Shown: positions 1 to 12,875 of the stretch, in pieces
How the letters are laid out: every line of letters starts with the position of its first letter
How positions within the stretch are numbered: position 1 is the stretch's first letter
Source: Rhexocercosporidium sp. MPI-PUGE-AT-0058
Lineage: Eukaryota > Ascomycota > Leotiomycetes > Helotiales
Direction: 5' to 3'
Assembly: GCA_020746875.1 (NCBI GenBank)
Contig: JAGTJL010000002.1
Coordinates: forward strand, 2,232,001 to 2,296,000
Length of the DNA: 64,000 nt
Made by a program: the position numbers and the translations under genes
The notes under the pieces: generated by a model
Seen by the model: only the letters and a program-made list of their open reading frames with translations
What the model was told of the DNA's origin: nothing
Databases searched by the model: none

Positions 1-1213
1 CATCGATGCTTAGAGAATACGCAAGTGCCCATGTCCTGATGTCTTCCGGGGACATGCGTTCTTCTGCAGGAGGGTCTTCGGTAGGTGTGACAGGTTCACC
101 GGGTGGTCGAGCACCTCTTCTACGGTCTCTGTCTCGCGGCCTATGTTGTTGAGGACGCGGGTAACCATTTCGACCCATAACAACTGGGCCTGGCGGACCC
201 ATGTAGTGTCGTGGTCTTGGAGGAGGTGGATGTCTTGTTGCCCCACACGACCAACACGGAGGCCCAATAGTCTCTGCTGTACATGCAGGGCAACCACACC
301 CGACACGATGTCTACCTGGTTCTTTGCGTAGAGCCTGCTCGAAAGCTCGCTGGTGGTAAGTCAACACTGCCTTTCTTGAAGTGGGAGAGTGATGCGGGTA
401 GTGAGAAGGAAACATACCCGTCTTCGGCTTTCCAGTCTTCTTCGACTCCTGGCACTAAAGTGCACGTTAGCAATTGGATTCTTCCGTAGACATATCCGCA
501 ATTGTCTCTTCCTAGCTAAGCGTCTGATACATGCATGAGACGGTGGTGTACCTTTCATCGCTGGCACTTCCCCCACTGTCAGTCGCATCATCACTCTCCG
601 AATCGATGTCTTCTTCTCTGCCTTTTCCTTTGTCGATGTCCGCAACTTGGTATATAGATCAGCAGAATTCGGTCACCATGATAACATTGACCCACCTAGA
701 ACCGTGGACATCGTCTTGATCGGCAGAAATTTCTCCTCATACAGATATGCCACTACAAAACTGAAAATGTCTGGGTTCTCTTCAGGCAGATCAATAGCTT
801 GATCCCCTGCTTCTTTGAACTCTCCATCCAGTGCCCTCCTGAAGTACTCTGATTTGCACAGTATGTCTCTGTGTATTGGGAAGGTCTCGGCATGTGGCCC
901 TACTCGTACAGGTATTATGGCAGAGGAATAGCGACTAATTGGCGAGTTAGCAGTTGCTGCTCCGGTACGTTCGATGGTGTTTGCGAAAAAAGTAGCAAGT
1001 ATGCATTATCTTCATATTTTGGACAGCTTACCCGTCAACGGTAGACAACCAGAGATCCTTCTTTGGGTCAATGAGGTCTTTCGGTTTGATCTCTTCTCTA
1101 ACGAAATCAAGTACCACCACATCTGGAGTCGTTGTGCTGGGAGCTCTCATGACAGCATCTAGCGATGATTCTCCTCCAGCGGCGCGCATTCTCGGGGACT
1201 CGCGACTCGCCAT
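1..1213 (-). CDS. BTB/POZ domain protein with Cys-rich and Pro-rich linker, 3' part off the window
   Basis: Exons read by hand on the minus strand: 1213-1032, 934-696, 645-552, 454-418, 349-<1. All four introns (97, 50, 97 and 68 nt) are GT-AG and keep frame, giving about 300 residues before the window edge. The start is ATG at 1213 (MASRES); the frame is open further upstream but without family-like sequence. A BTB fold spans roughly residues 30-140, seen in the segments TFPIHRDILCKSEYFRRAL, then EAGDQAIDLPEENPDIF, then VVAYLYEEKF. It is followed by an acidic stretch (EEDIDSESDDATDSGG), an Arg-rich stretch, a CxCx2Cx8Cx2C cluster (nt 245-298) and a Pro/Arg linker. The last residues (MSPEDIRTWALAYSLSID) look like the helical segment that follows fungal BTB domains. 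BTB domains mediate protein-protein contacts, often as adaptors for cullin-3 ligases; the partner here is unknown. Confidence 0.85.
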
Positions 1214-2173
1214 CTCTGAACTTTCACGTCGAAGATTGATACTGAGTAAAATGAAGAAGAAGTTCGCAATTCTCTGCAGCAAAGGAAATGCGACCAATGT
1301 ATGCGCCCGAATGCGCGACTGGAGCCAGGCTGCCTTGTGTGTCACCCACACTATTCGCTGCCTTCCCTCACCGAGTTGAGTCCCGAGTCCTGAAAGTGCG
1401 GCCACGACCGCGCGACTTATAACACGGCCAGCCAATCGTGGAAAAAGCAAAGAACGAAGAAGGGTCGTCCACCGCGGGGATGTCGCATCAACTGCAAATG
1501 TTGAGGTTGCTGGAACCAGAGCTTATGCATGACGCAAAGCACCCGCGTGATCCTCCTGCTGGATAAGGAACGGTGCGGTCTAGTCAGAGCGCTTCCCGTT
1601 GAGGAGGCTCTTAATACTGTCTTATATGTTCCTGATCACTTTCAGCTTCAAGCACAGCGGAAACGATGTGATGCGAGTGCATTGCAGCTGAGGTGAATGT
1701 CGATGTACGCAAGGCTGCAGAATGATAGGATGAGACGCCTCGGTCGGCTAATAAGCAACATCCTGGAGGTGATGGAGGAACTCCACTGTATCCGCATCTA
1801 ACAGAGGTACCTACCTGTTTACTTATATTTTACTGCGTGAAAAGCACTTCTGCGTTGCAACATGGCAGTCACCGAGAACCTACGATGAATCTCTCTTGCC
1901 GACTTTGACCAGTTGAGATGCATACAAGTTTTTGTTTTGAGCAAATTGTATTCGGCAAGGCGCCATTCGTAAATAAAGTATATATAAGTTATAAGTAAAA
2001 GAAATAAGTTTCGGTAGAAAAGGACCGTGTATGTTCATCGAACATAGATATATACTACAGCCTTTCCGTCAGGCAATATCAACAACCTTCTACAATGACT
2101 TTCCCAAACAACGCTAATGCAGACAAAGAATTCGACAAGGAGATCCGTTAAGTTGTATGGAGTTCGGTCCGGC
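1214..2173. other. Intergenic: BTB gene 5' side and FLC gene 3' side
   Basis: This stretch should hold the promoter and leader of the minus-strand BTB gene and the 3' end of the next minus-strand gene. It turns AT-rich near 1960-2030, a plausible 3' UTR and polyadenylation zone. No coding sequence or RNA gene is supportable. Confidence 0.5.
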
Positions 2174-4669
2174 CTAGTAAGCAACTCCTCTGTACCCGCC
2201 GTACCCAGGAAGTTGTGGTATCGTAGGTTGCCGTGGTGGACTTCCCCCAACTCCTCCCAGTGGAGCAGCCCCCTGAACCAGGTTCTGGTCTTCTTGGTTG
2301 TCTGAGCGGTAAAGGCTTTGCGAGCCTGGTGTGAAAGGCCTCCCTAACTGTGGTGCAAGAGATCCTTGCGTGGTTGTCGTATAGGTTCTCATCGGCGTGG
2401 CACCGCGGTAAGGGTTGGCAGGTTCGTTCATGAAACTGTCACCGCTGTGTTTGCGGTCCGATGTATAGACATCTGAGGACATAGGAGCTTTCGTAGGGTC
2501 CATAAGCAGTGAGTTACGTGCGTCAAGCGGAGTAAGATTGTCGAGATCTCGGTTGAGTTTTTCTAGCACACGTCAGAACGGTTGCTCCCTGTGCGCTGTG
2601 GAGTAAACTTACCAGCTTCCTTACGTCTCTTGCGATGGGGGTTTTCTTTGCAGCAAATGATGATGGCGTTTACTGCAATCAGAATTGCGAGAATAGCAGT
2701 TAGACTGGACTGAACAGCAATGAGAACCACGCCAGTCACGGTTTGAGTCGTCTGCGCGATCCCCAACTCCTCGACAAAGACAAGAATGCAGACGATGGAG
2801 AGTGCTCGAACCACTTGAATAACGATGTTGATGACATTGCCAGAGCGCCTTTCGTATGGTCGGTTCCAGATGAGCAAGCCCAGCACTGAGAAAGTTAGCA
2901 ACGGTTCACAAACAACCCACAGGAATGATACTTACTACAAATTTCAATGGTGAGCTGTGCAATGGTTTGAGCCAACCCATGTCCATCAGCAGCTGCTAAG
3001 ACACATCCCTTTGCAAACATGTATATGATCGCTGGAACGAAGATCCACCAGAAGTCCTTCTTGTAGTTGTCATAGAAGAGACTGTATTTGAGCCAGAAAT
3101 CTTTATTTTCGTACAGTCCCGAGGCATCGCCGTCCATCTTCTTAAGGGTTCGGGCCGCATTCCAAATTTTGAAGCTGAAGAACGCTAATACGCCGGTAAA
3201 GAGTGCCAGAGTAAGGCCTGCCAGTAGCTTTGCTGCCCAAGAATCTCCATGCCTGTACAAAATCAGTATGAATGTCACATCGAATACTTGGGGGCCTCGC
3301 TTACGTGAACTGGAAGATACAGTAGAGGACCCAGATACCGTACAGAACGAGAATGAGTTGTACAATAGCTCTGGCCATAGTACCCCAGTAATGCTTCCGA
3401 AAGCCAACCAAACTCTTTGGGAACGATCCGAATAAGGCCCATGTTTCCAAGATAACCTTGAAAAGGAGGATTCCAACAGCAATTGCAGCTACCACGCAGG
3501 CTACAATCAAGAGCACGGTCATAAATGTGTTGTCCGAAGGAATGGAAAGTTGTTCTACGTAGGCTTTAATACCATTGACAGTAGTCTCAATACTGGAGGT
3601 AGAGTTCGATGATTCGATACCAGGAGATGTTGAAGAGTCCACGCTAGTCTCCAGGGAGTCCCGGACCTGAAGAAATCCAGCTGTCAGAAGCTCATAAGAT
3701 CTTTTGGACACTTTGGATCCATCGCCATACACGAGAGTAGCATTGCGAAGGAATGCCACACTCTGCGTCGTCAAATTTCCACCCGTAACGTTTCTGAAGC
3801 TGTCGATAGACGTTTGCATGGCATTCCAGGGAATCAAGCCACAGCTGAACGCAAAGTTTTTGGTGAAGCTTCTGTAGACTGGAGGATAGTTGACCGACAT
3901 CATTCCGTTCATCGCAAATCCTTGGAAAACGGTTATCACTTCAGTGAAAGAAGGGCTCATAGTACCAGCTCCTGCAGTACTCCCGCCAGCCGCGGCTCCA
4001 ATCGCAGAGACACCGGTGAGAAGCAAAGCGGCACCAGCTACACCGGCTGCTACGTAGGATACTGCGGGAACATTGACCGTTTTCCCGTTATTGACTGTCG
4101 AGGTAATGCATGCAACATTCTCTCCAGTGTCTAGAGCCTTCAATTCCAACGTAGCTTGTGCAGCGATGTCAGGAACGCTGAACGCGATTGAGGGGATCAT
4201 TGAAGCATATGATGCAGGAATTTGCTGTGTCCCAGAAGCCGAGAAAGTGCCCGATGGTACAGGGCACAGCTGTTCGACGTATGTGTCCGAGGAGCAAGGG
4301 TTGAAGGTGTTTTGATAGACATCGGTGCCGTACGCGGTTACGTTCAAAGTAGCAGTCCTAGAACATCAAGTTAGTGGTTGTCCTTGATTATACTACATTC
4401 GAGCGAGGGGATGTGTCGTTGAGTGATCGAGAACATCGAGAGTTTACTTACACATTCATGGTTTTGAGGGATGTGCCCGCCACGTTGAAAGTGACGGATT
4501 TTGCATCGTTGTTGTACTGGATATCGAGATTCTGAACTGTAATGTTCGAGCCCGTTAAGCACTCACTGAATCCCGATGTCTTCAAAATTTGGTCTGCGAG
4601 ACCTCTGCCAGAGAGGGTTCCAAGTAACAGTAAGGAAACAGTTGATGGAATGAAATTTGGCCGTAACAT
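2174..4669 (-). CDS. FLC/TRP-like integral membrane protein (ML-like domain plus TRP-type membrane domain)
   Basis: Exons 4669-4452, 4357-3305, 3252-2936, 2885-2613 and 2562-2174 join in frame to 750 codons including the stop (749 aa). A signal peptide covers about residues 1-25 (STVSLLLLGTLSGRGLA). It is followed by the ML-like lumenal domain typical of the family (DQILKTSGFSECLTGSNITV) and by about eight or nine hydrophobic segments, including VLLIVACVVAAIAVGILLF, FWWIFVPAIIYMFAKG and SLTAILAILIAVNAIII. The hydrophilic tail carries DNLTPLDARNSLLM and ends in a Pro/Gly-rich stretch. The family includes yeast Flc1-3 (ER/vacuolar, implicated in FAD transport, calcium and cell-wall homeostasis) and S. 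pombe Pkd2. Substrate and location are not readable from sequence. It shares a 2.8-kb divergent promoter region with the ABC transporter; the leader side is rich in purine repeats (GGAGA near 5114-5134). Confidence 0.9.
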
Positions 4670-5751
4670 TTTGTCGAATTCGACGATGCGGCAATGGAAA
4701 TGGGTCGACTCTATCCGCCCGGGTATCTCTTTGTTTGTTCGCTCGCTCGAGTTCTATCCTCTATCTATCCTTTCGATTCCTTCCGCCGTATGTAGTTGAT
4801 GTCGTAGTATGTAATGCAAGCTTCGGAAGCTCTTTCGATGATTGAAAAGTGCTCAAATTGAACGAGCACAATAGCCAAGGGTCTACCTGGGGAGAAGAAT
4901 TGAAGAGAGATCCAAAAATAACGCGGCAGTAGCGAGATGGGTCGGTCAATGGTGAGTTGGGGTGGGTTTCTTTGACATCTGGTTCGGTGGGTAACGAGAG
5001 ACAGACAAAGCAAAGACTGAACGATTGGATACAACGACGAATTGCACGGACGAAAACGACGGTATCAAGTTCACACAAAGAAAAGCGATGATGAGCCCAA
5101 GCAAAGCAAGAGGACAGGAGAGGAGAGGAGAGGAGCGTGAAAACTCGAAAGGATGCAGTAGTCAGGACGCGGAAGATCTGACCTTGAAGGCTTGACCCCA
5201 AGGCCTTGGGGCAGGGCTGGGCAGGGCCGGGCAGGGTCCACGACGACGAACAACAAGGTCCAGTCCAGCCAGAGTCCAGACGCCCGCCAGGGGGAGAAGG
5301 GGAGAAGATATCGGGCGGCCCACACGAAACCAGCCCATCTCAACGCCATCGGAGGGATCAACAGCCACTGGTGCACGGCAGACTCTTGCAGAAGTACTGG
5401 TAGGCTGGTAGGTAGGCGCAGTGGGGGATGCTACGGAGGGCCAGGGAGGCCAGGGAGATGGCCAGGGACGGGAGAGCCGTTTAATTGGCGTGGATGAGGC
5501 CGTTCTGCCCGATCCAGCTGGCGCCTTTACCTGCAACCAGAATAGATCCGCGGTGTCCGGGGGCCAAACGCTGCCAGCACTTGATTCGCTCTCAGCACTC
5601 CACCGCACCACATCGAACACGAGAACGTGAAACTCCACCCCCGAGAAGGAGAAAAAAGACTGCGTGCGTATCCATGGGCGATTCGCACTGAGAAGCTGGA
5701 ATGAAGAACAGCAACAACAACAACAACCACGTCGGCATTTTGGTCGAAAGT

Positions 5752-5772
5752 CAATCAATCAATCAATCAATC
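5752..5772. repeat. AATC tetranucleotide microsatellite
   Basis: Five and a half tandem copies of a CAAT/AATC unit, about 1.1 kb upstream of the FLC-like start codon and just past a CAA run. Confidence 0.85.
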
Positions 5773-6727
5773 AGTCAACGGCAAGATGGTTGGGATGAAC
5801 ATGAGCCGGGTGATTTGCCTGCCATACTTCTTGTGTTTGACCTGGCGGCCTGGGCTGGAGGGAGATGAAAATAATGCAAACCTTCAGGATGGCTGCTAAC
5901 CGAGCCCCTGACCTTTCACAACTCCACCAGCCAGCTGTCACTACTCGATCGAGGGACGCGCAAAAGCGTCCTCAGTGCCCAGACTATGGAGTCGAGACAG
6001 GGAACCAAGGAGCTCTGCTATCTGCGGCGTATGACGCTTCAAATTTATGCACAGCCCGTTCGTTGAGAAGTTGAGGGTTCTGCTAAGCAATTATATTCGA
6101 CATCACCAAATCTAGAATCAGACGCTGTTCATCGTATATTTTCCACGACCAAAGGCTGTGGGAATGACCTCAATCTCCTTAGGCAGTCCGGCAAAGCCAC
6201 AGGGCTCCTGAAAGCTGGAGACTTGAGAATCTCTTGATAAGCTTGAATGCTGACAGGATGACCAAGTGAACGACTAAATTTTCACCACTCTCAGCTATCA
6301 ATCGCATTCGAGCGCCACACCCTTCTTCGTCGTCATTCTGGTCCTCAGCGGCTGTGCCATTCCCAGACATGGAAGTACGACAGATTGCAGAAGCACAGAC
6401 TACGCATATCATTTGTTTCTGCCCAGTCTCCCGGTGCATGCCCCTGCCCACCCTTCGAAATTCAAAGGGTGATTTTACTTGTGGATGCTTTCATTACAAA
6501 GTGGGATCTCGAAATAGATAGCCCAAGACCTGGAAATTGCTTCATACGAAGCAGGAAAACCTGACTTTAACAACCTGCAGTCCTAACTATACCCTCATGC
6601 ACTCTGCCTACAGGTCCATAGCCAATTTGCCTACTACCCTCTCCGGGCTGGATGATTCTCTCGAAGAAAAAAATCCCATGCACACATCTCACGACCGTAA
6701 TTGCACTCAAATGCATGGGCGATCAGT

Positions 6728-6733
6728 CACGTG
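6728..6733. promoter_or_regulatory. CACGTG E-box upstream of ABCB gene
   Basis: A palindromic CACGTG sits about 720 nt upstream of the ABCB start. bHLH factors of the PHO4/NUC-1 type bind this core, but a single hexamer is weak evidence of function. Confidence 0.3.
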
Positions 6734-7454
6734 CCTACCTTACCTATCTATCCCATCATTTTGTTAGGTACAGTACAGTACAGTACTTGGTGATTATCTC
6801 TCAGGTGTAGAAAATCATCATGGATAGCTCGCTCCATGGCGATGTAAGTCTTTTCGCTTCGCTCTCGAGGTCTTATATACCTATGGCTTTGAATCTTTGA
6901 TGGTGCCCTTCCATTGTTTTCTTTTCTTGGCGAGCGCTGCATCGGCCTCCTTGGGGTTAGATGGCCTTACTTCCATTTGATGCCAAGAGCAACCATAAAC
7001 TGTCAGCGGCGGGTCCACGAGGCTGCCATCTTGCCTTGCACCCTCCTTCTTATTCTCTTCCACCATAAGACTAATCTCGCATTTCCGTGTTCGTCCAGCG
7101 CAGCGCTGCTGCTCCTGCTGCTGCCTGTGTTCTTGGCGCACCGGCACGGGAATTGGAATCTCCCGATCTTACCATTCGTCCACCAAAAAGCCCTGCAAAG
7201 CCATAAAGAGGCGTTTTGACACATCTCAATCCGAAAGATCGCGTCGTATATGACGATTGAATAAAACATTGCTCTTTCGCGCCCATAGCGGTCTTCAACA
7301 CTCTCTCTTTCCCTCTCTCGCCTTCCAATCCACTCAATATTTCTCATGTTCAATTAGTTCACGCGCGCTTTCCACCATTTTAGTTATTCTACTGCCTAGT
7401 ATTCTCCCCACATCGTATCAACTAGATATGATCTGAAAGCGCACCATCATCAAC

Positions 7455-10400
7455 ATGGAGAGGAACTTTATCAGCGCGGAAGGCTCTCCAGGAGAAGGGC
7501 ATGCAGAATCCTCGAAGCCATCTGAGGCTCCTGTCCCAGCAGCGAGCGATAATGACCCTCAAACGGACTATTCGAGCAAAGCAAAGAACCACACAACGTT
7601 CTCTCATTACTGGGTTATTCAGCCTCACCGCACCCCGCATTCATTTGTTGGTTCTAACATGATACCAGAGGATATTTACCTACTCTTCCGTGAGCGATAG
7701 GTCGTTCCTAGCTGTAGCTGCACTAGCCCAGATTGGAACGGGAACTGTAAGCCGCATCTTACTGATATCGGATTGCATGCTAATGTACGACCTAGACTTT
7801 GCCCTTGCTGAACATTGTTTTCGGTAACTCAATCATGGCTAGACATTCGGTTTGGGAGGCTAACTAGTCTTAGGAAATCTGGTTGGGAACTTCAGCGACT
7901 ACTTCAAGCCAGGCTCGACCACTACCAAGAAGGAATTCCAGGACAGCCTCAATAAGTTGACGTAAGCAAATGGTTTCCCAGTAACTAAGATTTGGGCGAA
8001 AAATTAACACAGTGCAACAGGCTATACATAGTGTACTTGTTCATTGTAGGTTTCTGGAGCACAAATTCTCCGCAGGCATATTCCAAGATCTTCTGGGCAG
8101 ATGAATTGCCCATGCCTTCCAAATTCCTGGCAATTGCTGACTATTCTCTTATACAGGGAAGATGGATTCTCAGCTACTTTTCCATGTATGCATTCCGCAT
8201 GGTAGGGCTTCGAATGTCTGCCAAGATCCGTCTTGAATATCTCAAAGTTTGTGCCCAGTACTTGGAACCTCGACACAGACCTATATTGATAGCTACCAGG
8301 CTTTGTTTTCTCTTCCAGTGTCAACTCTTGACACTCTCCCCACCGGCCAAGCTTCAAATACGTTGACGAATACTGCCAATACCCTGCAAATTGGAATATC
8401 AGAGAAGCTCGGAATGATATTGCAATTCACGGCCCTAATATTCGCAGCCATTATTATTGCATTTACCTACAGCTGGAGCCTAACCCTTGTCACATCCTCA
8501 GTCTTGATCTTCATCGCCCTGGTTTACGGCGTTGTCATTCCAATAAACATCAAGATGCAGAAGGAGGTGGACCATGCCGACGAAAAGGCATCCTCAATCG
8601 CCGGCGAGGTTCTGTCTTCAATACGGATGATTGTAGCATGTGGAGCGGAGGGTCGGGTTGCAAAGAAGTACTCCGGCTGGATCCAAGAGTCTCAGAGGAG
8701 AGGGTTGAAGATGTCTCCAATGATGGGTGTTCAATTTGCCCCTTGTGAGTTGTATTTCCTTTCTCGCTTGACACAGTGACTGACCTGCCTGTAGTGTTCT
8801 TCGCCATCTATGCGTAAGTGAACAAGTCATCTTGCCATGTTCCACTGACCGAATTAACTCGAAAATAGGGTGATGGCACTTGCATTCTGGTTTGGCTTCA
8901 AGCTGTACCAGGAGGGCAAGATCGACAATGTGGGTGACATTCTGATGTGAGCGCTTGGATTCTGATTCCCATCCTCGCTGAATTCTAATGGCCGTCCAGT
9001 GTCCTTATGTCTGTGATGATGATCGCGTTCTCGGTTAGCCAGACTGCCGGACCCATAGTCGCTATTACGAAGGCTGCTGCAGCGGCTACCGATTTCTTTG
9101 CCGTCATTGACGCACCCAAGCCCCCAACAAGTGGTTTGACAGCGCCAGAGATTTCTTCTGCCAAGGATATAGTTTTTGACTCGGTTACTTTCGCATGTAC
9201 GAACCTGCCCCTCCTGAAAGTTGACATGTTCTTCCTAGGACAACGTACAGTGTCTTAAGGAGCACATTCGCTAACATGTATTAGACCCGAGCCGGCCCCA
9301 CGTCAAGGTGCTTGACGAGCTGAACGTACCTAAACCCACTCAGCACATTGGAATTGACTCAAAACTAACACAATTTGTAGATCGAAATCGAATCAGGTAA
9401 AATCACGGCTATTGTAGGTGCATCTGGATCTGGCAAGAGTACAATCGTTGGCTTGCTTGAACGATGGTATGAACTCGACGGGGACAAGAGATTCGTCCTT
9501 CCCGAAAGTGCTATTAAAGATGAGAAAGCAGAAAAGGAAAAGAAAGAAAAGAATGCCCAGGAAGCTGAGACCAAAAATACTGATGAATCAGCCGCCGCAG
9601 CCCCAGCCATTACGTTGAGTGGCTCTATAACTGTTGGAGGACATAACTTGGACACCGTGGGACTGAAGTGGTGGAGATCACAGATTGGTCTTGTTCAGCA
9701 AGAGCCTTTTATCTTCAACGATACCATCTATAAGAATGTAGAGTTTGGCTTGATCGGATCCCAGTGGGAGCATGCGGACCAAGCAACCAAAAAGACCCTT
9801 GTCGAGGAGGCATGCAAGGAAGCATTCGCTGACGAATACATTGTCCGACTTCCACAAGGTTACGACACACCCGTTGGTGATGCTGGTATCAAGCTTTCAG
9901 GTGGACAGAGACAACGTCTTGCCATTGCCAGATCGATCATAAAGCGACCCACTATCTTGATCTTGGACGAGGCTACGAGTTCGATCGATGTTCGTGGGGA
10001 ACGACTCGTACAAGCTGCTCTGGATAAAGTCAGCGAGGGCAGAACCACAATCACCATTGCACATCGGCTTTCAACGATCAAGAAAGCCGACAAGATCATT
10101 GTCCTCAAGAAGGGTCGACTTGTTGAACAGGGGACGCACGACAGTCTGTTAGCAGACGAACATGGAGCATACTGGGCTTTGGTCAACGCCCAGAAGCTCT
10201 CCATGGGAGACGGCTTTGCAGAGGAGTCGGATCTAATAGAGGGTTCCAAAGATCCTTTGGTACGAGCTATGAGCACAGCAAGTGGCGAAGTGAAGGCAAA
10301 CGAAGCGGTAGCTGTCTGGAAACCAAAGAGCTTTTTCGGTAGTTTTGGACTCTTCATGGTGTAAGTATCGGGAGTGCGATCAACTTTCTCCTTGAGTGTC

Positions 10401-12875
10401 TCCAGACGTTCTGGGGACATGCACTACCCTCTTTATACATGCCCGATGTGGCATTTGCTAACTATTTGGCTTTACTAGGGAGCAAATCAAGCACTGGCCA
10501 TGGTATCTTCTCCTGTGAGTACAAGTGCTGGTGCCACTATCAAAATCCTTACTAATTTCTACCAATTAGAATCTCGGCGTGTGCCGCAGCCGGCTCAAGT
10601 AAGATCAACCCGTGTATTTCTTAACTATGTTTTCCTTCCTGAAGCTTACCCTGCCTGCCTGTCTCTAATATGCTAAGTACCTCACAATGGGATCAAGGCT
10701 ACGAGTTGGTGTCTAGTGTCTGGAAAATGCTTATTTTGTCTCAGGTTATGCTATTCAAGCATTTTTGTTTGCGAAGATCTTGGGGGTAACGACACTGGGT
10801 GGTACTGCGCAGGCTAATGCACGAGATCATTGGGCTCTCATGTTTTTCGTCCTCGCACTTGGGTGTTTCGTTGCGTATTTCACGCTTGGGTGGTCGTCTA
10901 CCACAATCTCCACTGTAAGCAAGCACCGGATTGAAGTCTTATTGTATATGTGCTAAGCTTCACGCAGTACATTGCATGCACTTATCGTCAGGAATATTTT
11001 CAGAGTATCCTGCACAAGCCAATTGCGTTTTATGACGAGGAAGAAAACTCTTCAGGAACATTGTCGGCGAGGGTAGCAAATGATCCGACTCAGCTCCAGC
11101 AGGTATGTCATTCCTCGCCCTGAAATATCCACGATCTTGGATTTGGTATTGGATAATACGTTCTGATCCCAACACCCTGAAATTGTACACACTAACTCGT
11201 GAATTAGATGCTTGGAATCAACATGGCAATGGTCTTTACAGCTGCACTGAGCCTCGTTGGTTGTATTATCATTGGGTTTGTTTACGGCTGGAAACTAACT
11301 CTGGTCACTGTTTTTGTTGCCATGCCTGTGATTGTAAGTTTTTCGTGGTTCAGCTCAAAATTTCTGGGATGGGCACTTGGTTATTGCTCATTCTCTGGTG
11401 GCGTGGTCACTAATCGAGCATTCAGATGCTAGCTGGATTCTTCAGAGTACGATATGAAATCCAATTCGAGGCCTTGAACCAGGCAGTCTTCGCAGAAAGT
11501 TCGAAATTCGCCGCCGAGGCTATTGGAGCGTTCAGAACTGTGACAGGATTGACCATGGAGGAAATGATCGCCCACCGATATGAAATGCTGCTGCAGGATC
11601 ATGTCAAGAAAGCATTCATCAAAGCTCGATGGTCGACGTTCGTTTTCGCGGCGTCCGATTCAGTACAAATGCTCTGTATGGCCTTAACTTTCTGGTATGG
11701 AGGTCGACTATTGGCATCAAAGGAGTACAAAGCGGAGAATTTCTTCGTCGTGTAGGGCAGCCCAGTTCTCCTTCTTCCTATTGTTCAAAGATCAAGACTA
11801 GCTTGAGACTTGTCTCATCTGGCTCTTTTGGAACATTCTCGGATTTTTGGCAGTCGCTGACTTCTCCACCACTTAGTTATATCGCGGTCATTAATGGAGC
11901 CGAAGGAGCTGGGACACTCCTCTCATTCGGGCCCAATATGGCGCAAGCTGCTGCTGCAGCGAACAGGATTTTGAGCTTCAGAATTAGAGCGAAAAGTGAC
12001 AGCAAACCTGCCTTGGAGCTGCAAGATACAGCAGGAGGCGTCAAGATTGAGCTGCGTGATCTGTGGTTCAAGTACCCTACTCGGGATATTCCCATTTTTA
12101 CTGGACTTAACATCACGATAGAAAAGGGCCAGTTCGCTGCCCTTGTTGGCCCCAGTGGATGCGGGAAGACGAGTATTGTGTCATTACTAGAGCGGTACGT
12201 CCATCGTCCATAGCTAGCACCGAACTGATTTATTGTATTCTAGGTTCTACGACATTCAAAAAGGCAAGATTCTGTGCAACGGAACGAATATCCATGACCT
12301 GGACATTCGAGAATACCGCAAAGCAATTTCTCTTGTAGCCCAGGAGCCGACTCTCTTTCAAGGCACCATCAAAGAGAATATTCTGCTCGGTGTTGACGAA
12401 TCCACGAGTCTAGAGAAATTACATGCAGCGTGTCGAGATGCAGAAATCCACGACTTCATCATGTCACTTCCAGATGGGTATAATACCGACGTTGGAAATA
12501 GAGGCATCGCCCTATCGGGTGGACAGAAGCAGCGCATCTCGATCGCACGAGCTCTGATCCGAGATCCGCAAATTCTGCTCCTCGATGAAGCAACTTCAAG
12601 TTTAGATTCTGAGAGCGAAAAGCTTGTTCAAGCAGCTTTTGAGCGGGCTGCGACTGGTCGTACGATGGTTGTCGTTGCACATCGGCTAGCTACTGTGCAA
12701 AATGCGGATGTAATATTCGTTTTGGGGGAAGGAAAAGTTTTGGAGACTGGAGATCACAGCGCACTCCTGAGGAAAAGGGGCATCTACTATCAAATGGTGA
12801 GTTGAGTGTCTTCAACTTTACTTGGAACATGAATTGACGTTTGTACAGTGCCAATCTCAGGCACTCGATCGATAG
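7455..12875 (+). CDS. ABCB-type full ABC transporter (multidrug/leptomycin-resistance-like)
   Basis: 21 exons reconstruct a 1315-aa protein: 7455-7613, 7669-7746, 7796-7823, 7874-7961, 8021-8045, 8157-8246, 8300-8744, 8795-8813, 8869-8946, 9000-9196, 9285-9325, 9381-10360, 10479-10514, 10570-10598, 10745-10914, 10968-11102, 11208-11333, 11426-11751, 11877-12194, 12244-12796, 12849-12875. The order is TMD1-NBD1-TMD2-NBD2. NBD1 has Walker A GASGSGKST (429-437), signature LSGGQ (588-592) and Walker B ILILDE with D612/E613. NBD2 has Walker A GPSGCGKTS (1108-1116), LSGGQ (1213-1217) and D1237/E1238. Both catalytic glutamates are present, so both sites look competent. A Lys/Glu/Ala-rich insertion of about 45 residues lies between Walker A and the Q-loop of NBD1. 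The family exports hydrophobic compounds, or a-factor-type peptides in Ste6; the substrate here is unknown. Confidence 0.93.

Larger units (their letters stand above)
4670..7454. other. Divergent promoter region between FLC-like and ABCB genes
   Basis: No gene is supported. The stretch contains GGAGA repeats (about 5114-5134), a CAA run (5712-5726), a CAAT/AATC microsatellite (about 5752-5772), an E-box CACGTG at 6728-6733 and a self-complementary GTACA array at 6768-6786. Open frames here, such as a Cys/Ser-rich minus-strand frame near 5162-5758, are low-complexity and show no domain. Confidence 0.5.

Noticed and set aside
1214..1450. N-terminal extension of the BTB protein to an ATG at 1450
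   Set aside because: The frame is open, but the residues do not look like BTB-family sequence, and the ATG at 1213 has a better context.
5162..5758. 198-codon minus-strand frame upstream of the FLC-like gene
   Set aside because: It starts with a Cys run from a CAA repeat and is Ser/Pro-rich without a domain. It sits in the presumed leader and promoter.
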